This document shows, piece by piece, positions 56,182-63,962 of a stretch of 64,000 nt of DNA. Numbering within the stretch: the stretch's first letter is position 1; every line of letters begins with the position of its first letter. This DNA is from Blautia sp. AF19-10LB (GTDB lineage Bacteria; Bacillota; Clostridia; Lachnospirales; Lachnospiraceae): NCBI RefSeq assembly GCF_003461245.1, contig NZ_QTWS01000015.1:21279-85278 (forward strand), written 5' to 3'. The notes below the pieces were generated by a model that worked only from the letters and a program-made list of their open reading frames with translations, searched no databases and was not told the origin of the DNA. Made by a program: the position numbers and the translations under genes.

Positions 56182-57186
56182 TTATTCTCTCAAATCCTTG
56201 ATCCGTTCAAAAATAGCTTCCCTTAGTTTTTCCACATCATCCGTTGTCTTTTTCAGTCCCGCGGCAGCGGCATGTCCTCCACCGCCAAAAGGAGTCAGCA
56301 ATTCATTGACGTCAATCCATTCACCATCAGATCTGAAAGAACATCTCCATTTATTCTCAGCTTCCTCATACATGGTAAAGCTCAGCTCTATATCCTCGCA
56401 ATCCCGAAGAATTTCTGTAATTGGATGGATATCTTCATAACGGATTTCTTTTTCTTTGCTCTCTTTCTGATCTACACAAACATACGCTACTTTGCCATCC
56501 AGTACACAAAACGCCTTATTTAATAAAAGGGCTTTCTTCTGTAAGCTTTCCAGCGTATCATTATGCATCGTTTTCATAATATCACTGTGTTTTACGCCAA
56601 TTCCCTGCAATGTCATTACCGCATACAGAGTACTTTCCTTTGCTCTGGCAAGACCTCCTGTATCCTGTATGATTCCCAGGTAGATATAATCAGCAGCTGT
56701 TGGATGAAGTTCTAAAGTTGTCGCTTTTTCTAGACTATTTTTGTCCAGTATATAAAAAACATTCTCTGCACAGGCTTCTGAAACTTTCGTATAATTAATG
56801 TTTCCATATCCTTCATTAGATGCATGGTGATCAATAACCATTGATGCCGTAGCAGCTTCATAATATTCTCTTCCTGCCATACGCACGATCACTGCATTAT
56901 CGCACACAATAACTGCAAACTTTTTTCCTTCTACGTTCGGTTTTTCAAATGGATTAAATACTTTATCTGTCTTTATGATCTTATTAGGGCCTTTATCTAT
57001 TGTATCCGCCAGATATGGAAGCACTTCATACTGAGGATAGTTTACCTTTATGTAATGTGCTAATCCCATGACAGATCCTACCGCATCCCCATCCGGATTT
57101 ATATGTCCCAGTAATACAACTGTATCCAGTTTATTACTGGTCATCATGTTTTCGAATTCTTTGTCAAAATCAAATTCTTTTGGCAT
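56182..57186 (-). CDS. nrnA: DHH/DHHA1 phosphoesterase, oligoribonuclease/pAp phosphatase type
   Basis: 334 residues, normal for NrnA. DHH motifs: 'LLGHINPDGDAVGSVMGL', 'VIVCDNAV', 'MVIDHHASN' and 'YLGIIQDTGG'. The DHHA1 part ends with 'LTPFGGGGHAAAAGLKK'. NrnA degrades oligoribonucleotides and dephosphorylates pAp in the cytosol. Its upstream region is cut short by an insertion element beginning at 57265. Confidence 0.92.
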   Translation of the reverse strand: MPKEFDFDKEFENMMTSNKLDTVVLLGHINPDGDAVGSVMGLAHYIKVNYPQYEVLPYLADTIDKGPNKIIKTDKVFNPFEKPNVEGKKFAVIVCDNAVIVRMAGREYYEAATASMVIDHHASNEGYGNINYTKVSEACAENVFYILDKNSLEKATTLELHPTAADYIYLGIIQDTGGLARAKESTLYAVMTLQGIGVKHSDIMKTMHNDTLESLQKKALLLNKAFCVLDGKVAYVCVDQKESKEKEIRYEDIHPITEILRDCEDIELSFTMYEEAENKWRCSFRSDGEWIDVNELLTPFGGGGHAAAAGLKKTTDDVEKLREAIFERIKDLRE

Positions 57187-57212
57187 ATTTCTCCTCCTTT
57201 TCTTTTCGGTAA

Positions 57213-57262
57213 AAAATAAAATCTAAGACACAAGTACTACTGTATCTCAGATTTTATCTTTA
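57213..57262. repeat. AT-rich inverted repeat between nrnA and the insertion element
   Basis: AATAAAATCT and AGATTTTAT arms with further matching bases and a central ACTACT-like loop form a long imperfect hairpin. It could be a terminator that preceded the insertion or part of the insertion target. Confidence 0.4.
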
Positions 57263-57264
57263 GT

Positions 57265-58394
57265 ACTATAAATGAGCAAGTTCGTGATTTTGCATAAAAG
57301 AAAGACACCTTAAATCTGATTATGTTGTATAATGAAAGTGACGAAACAAACATTTGCAACATTCACAAGAAAGAAGGTGCCTCTCGCAAATACTATAATC
57401 ATTCGTCATTCATATACAACCAGTTTAAAAAATTAAATTTATGCAAATTCTATTCGAACCGGGTCATAAATCATCTTATGAGTATCCTGATCAGCATTTT
57501 TATCTCAGGATACCATGGAAAAACCACGGATTTTGCTAAAAACAGCTCCTGCCACAGAACTACGATCGCTCATTTCCTTAATTCCGGGAAATGGAATGAT
57601 TCATTACTTTCAGATACATTAAAACAGTCTGTCATTGAGATTATTTATTCAGAAGCTGCACGTACCGGAAATCCTGTTTTCTGCATTGCGGATGACACGA
57701 TAGCTTCAAAGACTAAGCCTTTGTCACGGGCATTACATCCAATTGAAGATGCGTACTTTCACCAGTCTCATTTAAAGAAAAAACAGGATTAGGGACATCA
57801 GGCAGTTGCTGTCATGCTTTCCTGCAATGGCATTGTACAGAACATTGCAAAGGAACTGTCTGTTCCACCAGTAATGTCTTATTTCCTTTGTGACTACTGG
57901 TATGTTTCAGAAAAAATAATCAATGCCTTTGCGCAGAAAGGGTTCCATACCATTGGTGCTTTGAAAACAAACCGTCTGCTGTATCCATCAGGAATGAAAA
58001 AGAAACTCAGCGAACTGGCTGCCGAATTGTCCGTTACACATAATGGATTTGACCTTGCGACAGTCAAAAAGCGAAAATATTATGTGTACCGATGGTCAAT
58101 TGAAATATTTTTCCGCCAGTGTAAGGATAAAATGGCACTGGACGGCTATCAGCTGCGTTCTGCATAGGGGATCAAAAGGTATTGGCTGCTTATGTCACTG
58201 GCACATTTCATGTGTATAGCAGGAACTGGTGAGTTCTGCTCTTTCGAGACCGGATATCACAAGATCTGTGGCATTGTTCAGTTGGAAAAGTATCGATATC
58301 TTTTCCAATGTGCAAAGGAAAGCGATGATTTTGACTCATTTATAAAATTAGCAGGGTAGTTTTGTGCAATTTTTCAAATTTACTCATTTATAGT
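57265..58394 (+). mobile_element. Decayed insertion sequence with terminal inverted repeats
   Basis: Ends begin with ACTATAAATGAG on both sides (57265-57276 and, reversed, 58383-58394); the similarity extends about 35 bases with mismatches. A 5-base direct repeat TTAGT flanks it (57260-57264, 58395-58399), as expected for a target duplication. It carries one transposase remnant. About 1.13 kb, shorter than I would expect for the family. Confidence 0.82.
57322..58359 (+). pseudogene. DDE transposase remnant (IS4/IS701-like)
   Basis: One reading frame from 57322 to 58359 interrupted by two in-frame TAG codons (57790 and 58165). Recognisable parts: 'VFCIADDTIASKTKPLSRALHP' (first catalytic Asp region), 'YFHQSHLKKKQD', 'PPVMSYFLCDYWY' (second Asp), 'SIEIFFRQCKDKMALDGYQLRS' (catalytic Glu region) and 'YWLLMSLAHFMCIAG'. 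By comparison with related transposases as I remember them, segments after 'CNGIVQN' and after 'RKYYVYRW' are deleted in frame. Not functional unless the amber codons are read. Confidence 0.82.
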
Positions 58395-58449
58395 TTAGTA
58401 TAAGTATATGAGTTACTGTTTACTGTGATTTAATTTTATCACAGCCACT

Positions 58450-58989
58450 TCAATGTTTCACGTGAAACATTTTAAAAATTTCAAGATATTCTTCTTCCAC
58501 TACTTTAAACGGCCGCACCGTATAATCCAGATCTATGTGCAGTTTCGGCTTTTCTGTCTCCTGTTTTTCATCCAAAAGTGTTTCCAGATCGTACCACAAT
58601 AGATCATCATCTATTATTTTGATCTGTGTTTCTTCCTCTGGTGTAAGTGGTGTTCCGAGGAATTTACCGTATATCACTTTCAGTAAATCGTCCTCTATTT
58701 TTCTATATGCGGACATCTCCTGCTTTAAAGGTCTTGGCACATCTGACATATAACATTCACTGGCATCGTGTAAAAGGCACGCCAGCACCAGACGTTTCGA
58801 CAATCCTCTTGCATTTGCTTCTTTTGCACAGCAGATACAATGTTCTCCTACTGACCAGAATGTAGTGACATGTCCATTCCCCCGGCAGATCATAGGCAAA
58901 GCATGGGCAATATCCTCGATACAGATCAGATCGGGATCAGGATTTACAGGGTCAAAATGCCGCCTTGTATACGTTGTTATATAGCTCAT
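58450..58989 (-). CDS. HD domain phosphohydrolase ending in a parS site
   Basis: 179 residues. HD motif: 'GHVTTFWSVGEHCICCAKE', 'LACLLHDASECYMSDVPRPLKQ', and 'IKIIDDDLLWYDLETLL', like YfbR-type 5'-nucleotidase HD proteins. The last codons (MFHVKH) are formed by the palindromic parS sequence at 58453-58470, so the C-terminus is dictated by a chromosome-partition site. It follows a small coiled-coil gene by 10 bases. Confidence 0.88.
   Translation of the reverse strand: MSYITTYTRRHFDPVNPDPDLICIEDIAHALPMICRGNGHVTTFWSVGEHCICCAKEANARGLSKRLVLACLLHDASECYMSDVPRPLKQEMSAYRKIEDDLLKVIYGKFLGTPLTPEEETQIKIIDDDLLWYDLETLLDEKQETEKPKLHIDLDYTVRPFKVVEEEYLEIFKMFHVKH
58454..58469. other. parS: parS chromosome partition site
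   Basis: Exact 16-base palindrome TGTTTCACGTGAAACA, the ParB-binding consensus as known from Bacillus and many other bacteria. It is inside the end of the HD-domain gene. parS sites cluster around the replication origin, so this region is probably on the origin half of the chromosome (inference). Confidence 0.92.
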
Positions 58990-58999
58990 CTATATTTAT

Positions 59000-59221
59000 T
59001 TACCTTTCCTCCAGCAAAATGTCATTTAAGGCATCATACGCGTCTTCTAAGGCATCCAGAGCTTCTGTCATAGTATCCAGTTTTTTCTCTTCTGCGCCTT
59101 CATTTTCATATTGCTCAATCATATTTGCAAGAGATGCCTTCAATGTATTGAGGTTATTTGTAAGTTGCAAAAGACGTTTATCTTTGTTTTCCGATGAACC
59201 AATTTTTACGATTTTTGCCAT
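59000..59221 (-). CDS. Small coiled-coil hypothetical protein
   Basis: 73 residues, start ATG at 59221 with AAGGAGG six bases upstream. Residues 12-70 are predicted helical with heptads of Leu/Ile ('LLQLTNNLNTLKASLANMIEQYE', 'MTEALDALEDAYDALND'). Acidic, no membrane segment. Family not recognised. Forms an operon with the HD-domain gene 10 bases downstream. Confidence 0.7.
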   Translation of the reverse strand: MAKIVKIGSSENKDKRLLQLTNNLNTLKASLANMIEQYENEGAEEKKLDTMTEALDALEDAYDALNDILLEER

Positions 59222-59400
59222 AATCATCCTCCTTGTCCAGTTATTATTTGCGTATACTCTCACTGTAGCTGCACTTATTATAGCATATATTTATTCGTTT
59301 TTCCCGACAAATGTGCAAGCATCCCTTATACTTTGCCGGCAGCTTTTCACAGGCACCATTCACAACCAAGTTACTACGGACAATTACATATCATACATTT

Positions 59401-59417
59401 CATACTTATCAAGTATG
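59401..59417. promoter_or_regulatory. Inverted repeat upstream of metY
   Basis: CATACTT-ATC-AAGTATG, perfect 7-base arms, about 77 bases before the metY start. Short spaced palindromes of this type are bound by Rrf2-family regulators such as CymR/IscR; assignment is inference. No SAM riboswitch is visible in the 59222-59493 gap. Confidence 0.4.
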
Positions 59418-59493
59418 TATTTTACCTTTACATCTATGCAAAAAGGGTATAACATAAAAGATACTATATACAATGTAAAGGCAGGGAAAATTT

Positions 59494-60774
59494 ATGGACT
59501 ATTCTATCAACACCAAATGTGTTCAGGCTGGTTATACACCTGGAAATGGAGAACCACGGCAAATTCCTATTTACCAGTCAACCACCTACAAATATGATAC
59601 CAGTGAAGACATGGGGAAACTTTTTGATCTTGAAGCAGAAGGCTATTTTTACTCAAGACTTCAGAATCCCACAAACGATTATGTTGCAGCCAAGATTGCA
59701 GCTCTCGAAGGCGGTACCGCCGGAATGCTGACTTCTTCCGGACAGGCAGCAAACTTCTTTGCGATCTTTAATATCTGTGAAGCAGGAAGTCACGTTGTTT
59801 CTTCCTCTTCCATTTATGGTGGAACCTATAATCTGCTTGCCGTCACAATGAAAAAAATGGGTGTAGATGTGACTTTTGTCGATCCGGACTGCACTAAGGA
59901 AGAACTGAATGCAGCTTTCAAAGAAAATACAAAAGCAGTTTTCGGAGAATCTATTGCAAACCCGGCGCTTACGGTTCTGGATATTGAAAAATTCGCCAAA
60001 GCTGCTCATGCTCATGGTGTACCGCTTATCGTAGATAATACTTTCCCAACACCGGTAAATTTACGTCCGATCGAATGGGGTGCTGATATCGTAACTCATT
60101 CTACAACCAAATATATGGATGGTCATGGAGCCGCACTTGGCGGCGCGATCATTGATGCCGGTAAATTTGACTGGATGGCTCACGCTGACAAATTCCCTGG
60201 ACTCTGTACTCCAGATGAATCTTATCACGGAATTACATACGCCGAGAAATTTGGCAAAGAAGGCGCATTCATCACTAAATGTACTTCCCAGCTGATGCGT
60301 GATCTCGGCTGTGCTCAGTCACCACAGAGCGCCTTCATTCTGAATCTTGGTCTGGAATCTCTTCATGTCCGTATGCCACGTCATGTCGAAAACGGACAGG
60401 CTGTTGCAGAATTCCTTGAAAAGCATGACAAAGTAGAGTTTGTAAATTATCCCACTCTTCCATCCAATAAATATTACGAGATCGCAAAAAAATATCTTCC
60501 AAACGGAGGATGCGGTGTTGTTTCCTTCGAATTAAAAGGCGGTCGTGCTGCCGCAGAAAAATTCATGAAGAATCTGAAACTTGCAGCAATCGAAACTCAC
60601 GTTGCAGATGCAAGAACATGCTGTCTGAATCCTGCTACTTCCACTCACAGACAGATGAACGACGAGCAGCTTGCCGCTGCGGGAATTCCAGCTGGACTGA
60701 TCCGTATTTCCTGTGGTCTTGAGGACAAAAACGATCTGATCGCAGATATTGCCCAGGCACTCGAAGCAATTTAA
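59494..60774 (+). CDS. metY: O-acetylhomoserine sulfhydrylase (aminocarboxypropyltransferase)
   Basis: 426 residues. PLP enzyme making homocysteine from O-acetylhomoserine and sulfide. Features: 'YQSTTYKYDT', 'YSRLQNPTND', 'GMLTSSGQAA', and the PLP lysine K206 in 'THSTTKYMDGHG'; C-terminal 'ETHVADARTCCLNPATSTHRQM' and 'GLIRISCGLED' are typical. Length fits MetY rather than MetB. AGGG precedes the ATG. A parS-like sequence follows its stop directly. Confidence 0.95.
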   Translation: MDYSINTKCVQAGYTPGNGEPRQIPIYQSTTYKYDTSEDMGKLFDLEAEGYFYSRLQNPTNDYVAAKIAALEGGTAGMLTSSGQAANFFAIFNICEAGSHVVSSSSIYGGTYNLLAVTMKKMGVDVTFVDPDCTKEELNAAFKENTKAVFGESIANPALTVLDIEKFAKAAHAHGVPLIVDNTFPTPVNLRPIEWGADIVTHSTTKYMDGHGAALGGAIIDAGKFDWMAHADKFPGLCTPDESYHGITYAEKFGKEGAFITKCTSQLMRDLGCAQSPQSAFILNLGLESLHVRMPRHVENGQAVAEFLEKHDKVEFVNYPTLPSNKYYEIAKKYLPNGGCGVVSFELKGGRAAAEKFMKNLKLAAIETHVADARTCCLNPATSTHRQMNDEQLAAAGIPAGLIRISCGLEDKNDLIADIAQALEAI

Positions 60775-60790
60775 ATGTTTCACGTAAAAC
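60775..60790. other. Second parS-like site
   Basis: TGTTTCACGTAAAACA differs from the parS consensus at one base (A for G in the right half). Lies immediately after the metY stop, 2.3 kb from the exact site. Confidence 0.7.
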
Positions 60791-60808
60791 ATTTATTTTC
60801 TTAAATAA

Positions 60809-60860
60809 AAAGATGGAACTGTTATCATTTGAATTATCATTCTGATACAGTTCCATCTTT
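60809..60860. terminator. Bidirectional terminator between metY and the next gene
   Basis: Perfect 14-base arms (60809-60822, 60847-60860) with A-run before and T-run after; convergent genes on both sides. Confidence 0.85.
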
Positions 60861-60899
60861 TGTTTCTGTTTATAGATTTTTTAGTTGATTCCAGAAAAA

Positions 60900-61289
60900 T
60901 TATTCCTGTTCGTCCTCATCCATTTCCCAATGCAGCATGTGAAGTATTTCCTGCAATTTATCCAATGTCTTCTCATGCCAGATCACGAGGATTGCAGCTA
61001 CTGCAGCTGCGAAAGATATTCTGCAGACAGCTTTACGGATTCGCATTTTGCGTCTGGCATCTTTCATTCCAGCCTCATACAGAAGGTATCCCATTCTGTC
61101 CTGCTTGGATTCCATACATGCGGTGTAATCGTCCACAACCTTGCGATCCTTCTCTGACAGTTCCATCTCATTCAGCTTCTGTTCCAGTCCCAACAGCTCA
61201 TCTGTGTCCTGTCTGACCCATTCATCTTTTCGATAGATTCTGTCTTCTGCCCGCCATCTCATTTTTTCAAGTTTTTTACTCATTTCCAT
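60900..61289 (-). CDS. Hypothetical protein with C-terminal membrane helix
   Basis: 129 residues. Residues 1-85 are charged and helical ('LGLEQKLNEMELSEKDRKVVDDYTACMESKQDRMGYLLYEAG'), followed by a basic patch and one hydrophobic helix (about 90-104), then an acidic end. Tail-anchored topology with the charged part in the cytosol is likely. GGAGCG precedes the ATG. I do not recognise the family. Confidence 0.75.
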   Translation of the reverse strand: MEMSKKLEKMRWRAEDRIYRKDEWVRQDTDELLGLEQKLNEMELSEKDRKVVDDYTACMESKQDRMGYLLYEAGMKDARRKMRIRKAVCRISFAAAVAAILVIWHEKTLDKLQEILHMLHWEMDEDEQE

Positions 61290-61344
61290 TCACGCTCCTT
61301 TTTTCATTTATTATATCATAAACAGCCCTTGATCTTATATATTT

Positions 61345-61947
61345 TTACGACATTTCAAAAATCACGATTCTCTCCCTTGGGTCCTGTCCCGGAAATAGAT
61401 CGTTACAGGAAATTTCATCCACAAACATCAATTCATCTATCGTCATCAAATACGATATATATTCATCTGACAGATAGTAAAAAAACAATTGAATCGCTCT
61501 GGGATTCTGATAATAAGATTCAAGGATCCTGGCCATTACTTTCTCCAGAATTTCCACGGAAAACGGATTAAAGAAATACATACGGTCTGCATTCTCCGGA
61601 ACCGCAAAGATTTCCGCATTCGCCAGTTCCATAGAAGTTCTGCCGCCTGAAACAGCTTTATCTTTATTTTCTACGGCCTTTTGATAAATACGTTCGTCGT
61701 ATTCTATCCCTATCGATCTGCAGCGGGTCTGATATGAGAGGAAAAAATCTACCCGTCCCTTCCCACATCCATAATCAAGCAGTGTATTATTTTTCCTGAT
61801 ATATCCTGTATTCGCCAGACGTTCCAATACAGAATACGGTGTCGGCTCATATGGATATCTGTACTGATCTGAATTAGAATCGTCTCTTCCCATCGTCTGA
61901 ATATGCAGAAGTTTATCCCATCTTGTTTCGTTTTTATCCTGTTTCAT
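61345..61947 (-). CDS. Class I SAM-dependent methyltransferase
   Basis: 200 residues. Motif I 'LLDYGCGKGRVDFFLS' and a following acidic residue in 'IGIEYDERIYQKA' mark the SAM-binding fold; 'MYFFNPFS' takes the place of motif IV. ATG at 61947 is used with AGAGGAAG upstream; an earlier in-frame start overlaps the deformylase gene. It begins 22 bases after def ends. Substrate unknown; the pairing with a deformylase suggests a peptide or translation-related target, but this is weak. Confidence 0.85.
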   Translation of the reverse strand: MKQDKNETRWDKLLHIQTMGRDDSNSDQYRYPYEPTPYSVLERLANTGYIRKNNTLLDYGCGKGRVDFFLSYQTRCRSIGIEYDERIYQKAVENKDKAVSGGRTSMELANAEIFAVPENADRMYFFNPFSVEILEKVMARILESYYQNPRAIQLFFYYLSDEYISYLMTIDELMFVDEISCNDLFPGQDPRERIVIFEMS

Positions 61948-61969
61948 ATCGCTTATATACTTCCTCTGA

Positions 61970-62380
61970 TCAGATAATAATTCCTTCCAGATGATCCAGC
62001 TCATGCTGGCAGATCTGTGCTGTCCAGCCACTGAGTTTCTGCTTCTGCTTTTTCCAGTTCATATCCAGATATTCCACTTCTATATTCTCATAGCGCGTAG
62101 TTTTACGTACTCCCGTAAGTGACAGGCAGCCTTCCTCTGTCTCATATAGGCTATCTTTTTTGGTCAGAACCGGGTTAAACATCACCACATCTACAAATCC
62201 CATATTTACAATGATCACACACTTATTCACGCCGATCATATTCGCAGCCATTCCCACACACGCTTCCTTGTTCGCCCGAAGTGTGTCCTGCAGATCTATC
62301 CCTATCTGTATATCCTCGCGCGTAGCCTCCTCTGCTTTACGTCTCAGGAAAAATATATCTTTTACGATTGGTTTGAGCAT
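61970..62380 (-). CDS. def: Peptide deformylase-like protein, atypical motif 1
   Basis: 136 residues, shorter than typical (about 150-180). Metal motifs are intact: 'EGCLSL' (Cys ligand) and 'CQHELDHLEG' (HExxH-type). Motif 1, normally GxGxAAxQ, reads 'CVGMAANM', so the conserved glutamine that stabilises the reaction intermediate is Met and the first Gly is Cys. Either a divergent deformylase of a known clostridial subgroup or a related hydrolase. No fmt neighbour. Confidence 0.75.
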   Translation of the reverse strand: MLKPIVKDIFFLRRKAEEATREDIQIGIDLQDTLRANKEACVGMAANMIGVNKCVIIVNMGFVDVVMFNPVLTKKDSLYETEEGCLSLTGVRKTTRYENIEVEYLDMNWKKQKQKLSGWTAQICQHELDHLEGIII

Positions 62381-62461
62381 ATGTCATCTTCCACCTTTGT
62401 CTGTATTTATTACGATCATTATAACAGATTTTTCTCTCAAACATGACAGAAATATAAAAAA

Positions 62462-62483
62462 GCGAAACCACTTCAAATTTCGC
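62462..62483 (-). terminator. Terminator of the former tRNA-Arg gene
   Basis: GCGAAA/TTTCGC hairpin (62462-62467, 62478-62483) with a T-run on the minus strand, 28 bases past the tRNA 3' end. Confidence 0.8.
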
Positions 62484-62511
62484 ATTTAAAGTAATCTCGC
62501 TTCAGGATAAA

Positions 62512-62552
62512 CGTCCCGTGCGGGAATCGAACCCACATCAGACGCTTAGGAG
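62512..62552 (-). tRNA. 3' fragment of tRNA-Arg(CCU), probable attachment site
   Basis: Minus strand: anticodon loop CTCCTAA (anticodon CCT), 3' anticodon stem GCGTC, variable loop, a T-arm GTGGG-TTCGATT-CCCGC, and 3' acceptor strand CGGGAC with discriminator G. The 5' partner of the anticodon stem should be GACGC but reads CCTTG, and no D-arm follows, so the gene is cut at the anticodon loop. An adjacent GTCCCG (62575-62580) imitates a 5' acceptor end by chance or design. This fits an attL/attR scar of an element inserted in the tRNA gene. Confidence 0.7.
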
Positions 62553-63011
62553 CAAGGCACTCGGCATCTTCCTCCGGGACTATTTATGTTTTATACTGTC
62601 TTTGAAAACCCCTGATTTACGGGCTTTCTTAGCTCTCGTGGGCACTTCGCTGTCAGCTTTTATATCGTCCTTGAAAGCTCCCGTTTCAGGCATAAATGTT
62701 GGCATTTTGTTGGCATGAGCTAATAAAGTTCTCAGTACCGGATTGCCAGTCACTGTGTAGATGGCGCTCAAATCCTGCGCCAATCAATCTATCGGCTACC
62801 GACTCCGTACTTTCGCGGAATTGGTAACTCTATTAAATTTTCATCTGTTATAAATGGTCTACTTCTACATTATGCCTCAAAACTGAGGTGTTGTGTATAT
62901 AAATTTTACGTCAATGGAATACTATTTGGTCTATAACGCTGATGCCTTGCTATTTCGTAAGCGCTCAGCAGACAACTTGCATAAGTACTGAGTTGGTAGG
63001 AAAGTTGGCAC
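62553..63011. other. Gene-poor left end of the putative mobile element
   Basis: No gene I can support. A 67-codon minus-strand frame (62580-62783) directly next to the tRNA scar might be the decayed end of an integrase, but no tyrosine-recombinase motif is visible. A CCTCA/TGAGG hairpin occurs near 62875. Confidence 0.4.
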
Positions 63012-63961
63012 CTATTTGTTTATAACTTCTATAGGCAATTGTTCTTTTATCTTATCAACTACCCAATCTTGCAAATAGTAACTATTCAGTATGTTCTTAG
63101 AATACTTCTCAACGCCATCCGCAGTCAACGTAATCAAAATCTCTGTAAAAAACTTTTCCCAACTTTCATATTTTTCACATTCGACATATTCAGGAATATT
63201 ATCTAAAATCTGAATTAATTTTTCGGACTTAAGAATACCAGATTTCAAAATCAAATATTCAAATGATTCTGGAAGCCATAATGAAATTCTTCGTTCTGTT
63301 TGTATCTGAAATGAACTTATGCAAGTTTCAATTAAAGAGCCAAAAGCAGCCCCATCAGCTATTACCAATGTATCTCCTAATCCCAGTTCTTTTACACATT
63401 TAATGAGATTCCCATTTCCATTAGAACTGGTAACATTACTATTCTTAAATGCGTGCATCCAGAACTGATATCCTGAATTACTATCCTCTGTAACAACATT
63501 CTGAATTTTGTTATTTTCTATAATAGGATAATTGCTATATATTTCTTTGAATTCATGATAAGATTCTTTTATATCTGTACGCTTTCCATCCGTAATAATT
63601 TCATAAATTTCATGAATGCTATAAGGTAGCATCTTCAATGGTGCACGAGTTACAAAAACAAAATAATTTCCAGATTCTTTTACATAACTGGCAAATTCCT
63701 TTGTAAATACAAATTCATTATTTTCTTCAATAAAAATAACTGTATTTTTTAACGGATATAATGCATCCTTCCAATCACGTCCCACTTCATCTCGAATATA
63801 TACATAATATAATGCATTTGTAGAAACAGCATATCCTGACTGCCTTCCAATTCTCAAGTATTCATATAAAATACGTAAAAGAGTAGTCTTTCCTGTTGCA
63901 CTGTCACCTTTTATAATGGTAATATTTCTTCTAATGGAAAAGTGAATTAAAAACTCTATCC
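63012..63961 (-). CDS. P-loop ATPase-like protein, 5' end interrupted
   Basis: About 316 codons remain. Walker A 'GDSATGKTTLL' lies at about residue 20, very close to the N-terminus, followed by a possible Walker B around 'NTVIFIEENNEF'. The rest is unlike any family I know. Base composition is strikingly AT-rich compared with the chromosome to the left. The only start codon available (GTG at 63965) lies inside a hairpin typical of an IS end, so the true N-terminus has probably been lost. Likely cargo of the mobile element. Confidence 0.65.
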
Positions 63962-63962
63962 T

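Noticed and set aside
62512..62580. Complete 69-base tRNA gene
   Set aside because: Acceptor and T-arm can pair, but the anticodon stem (CCTTG against GCGTC) does not, and no D-arm forms.
62580..62783. 67-codon minus-strand frame next to the tRNA scar
   Set aside because: Position suggests an integrase C-terminus, but no recombinase motif is visible and the start is TTG; not called as a gene.
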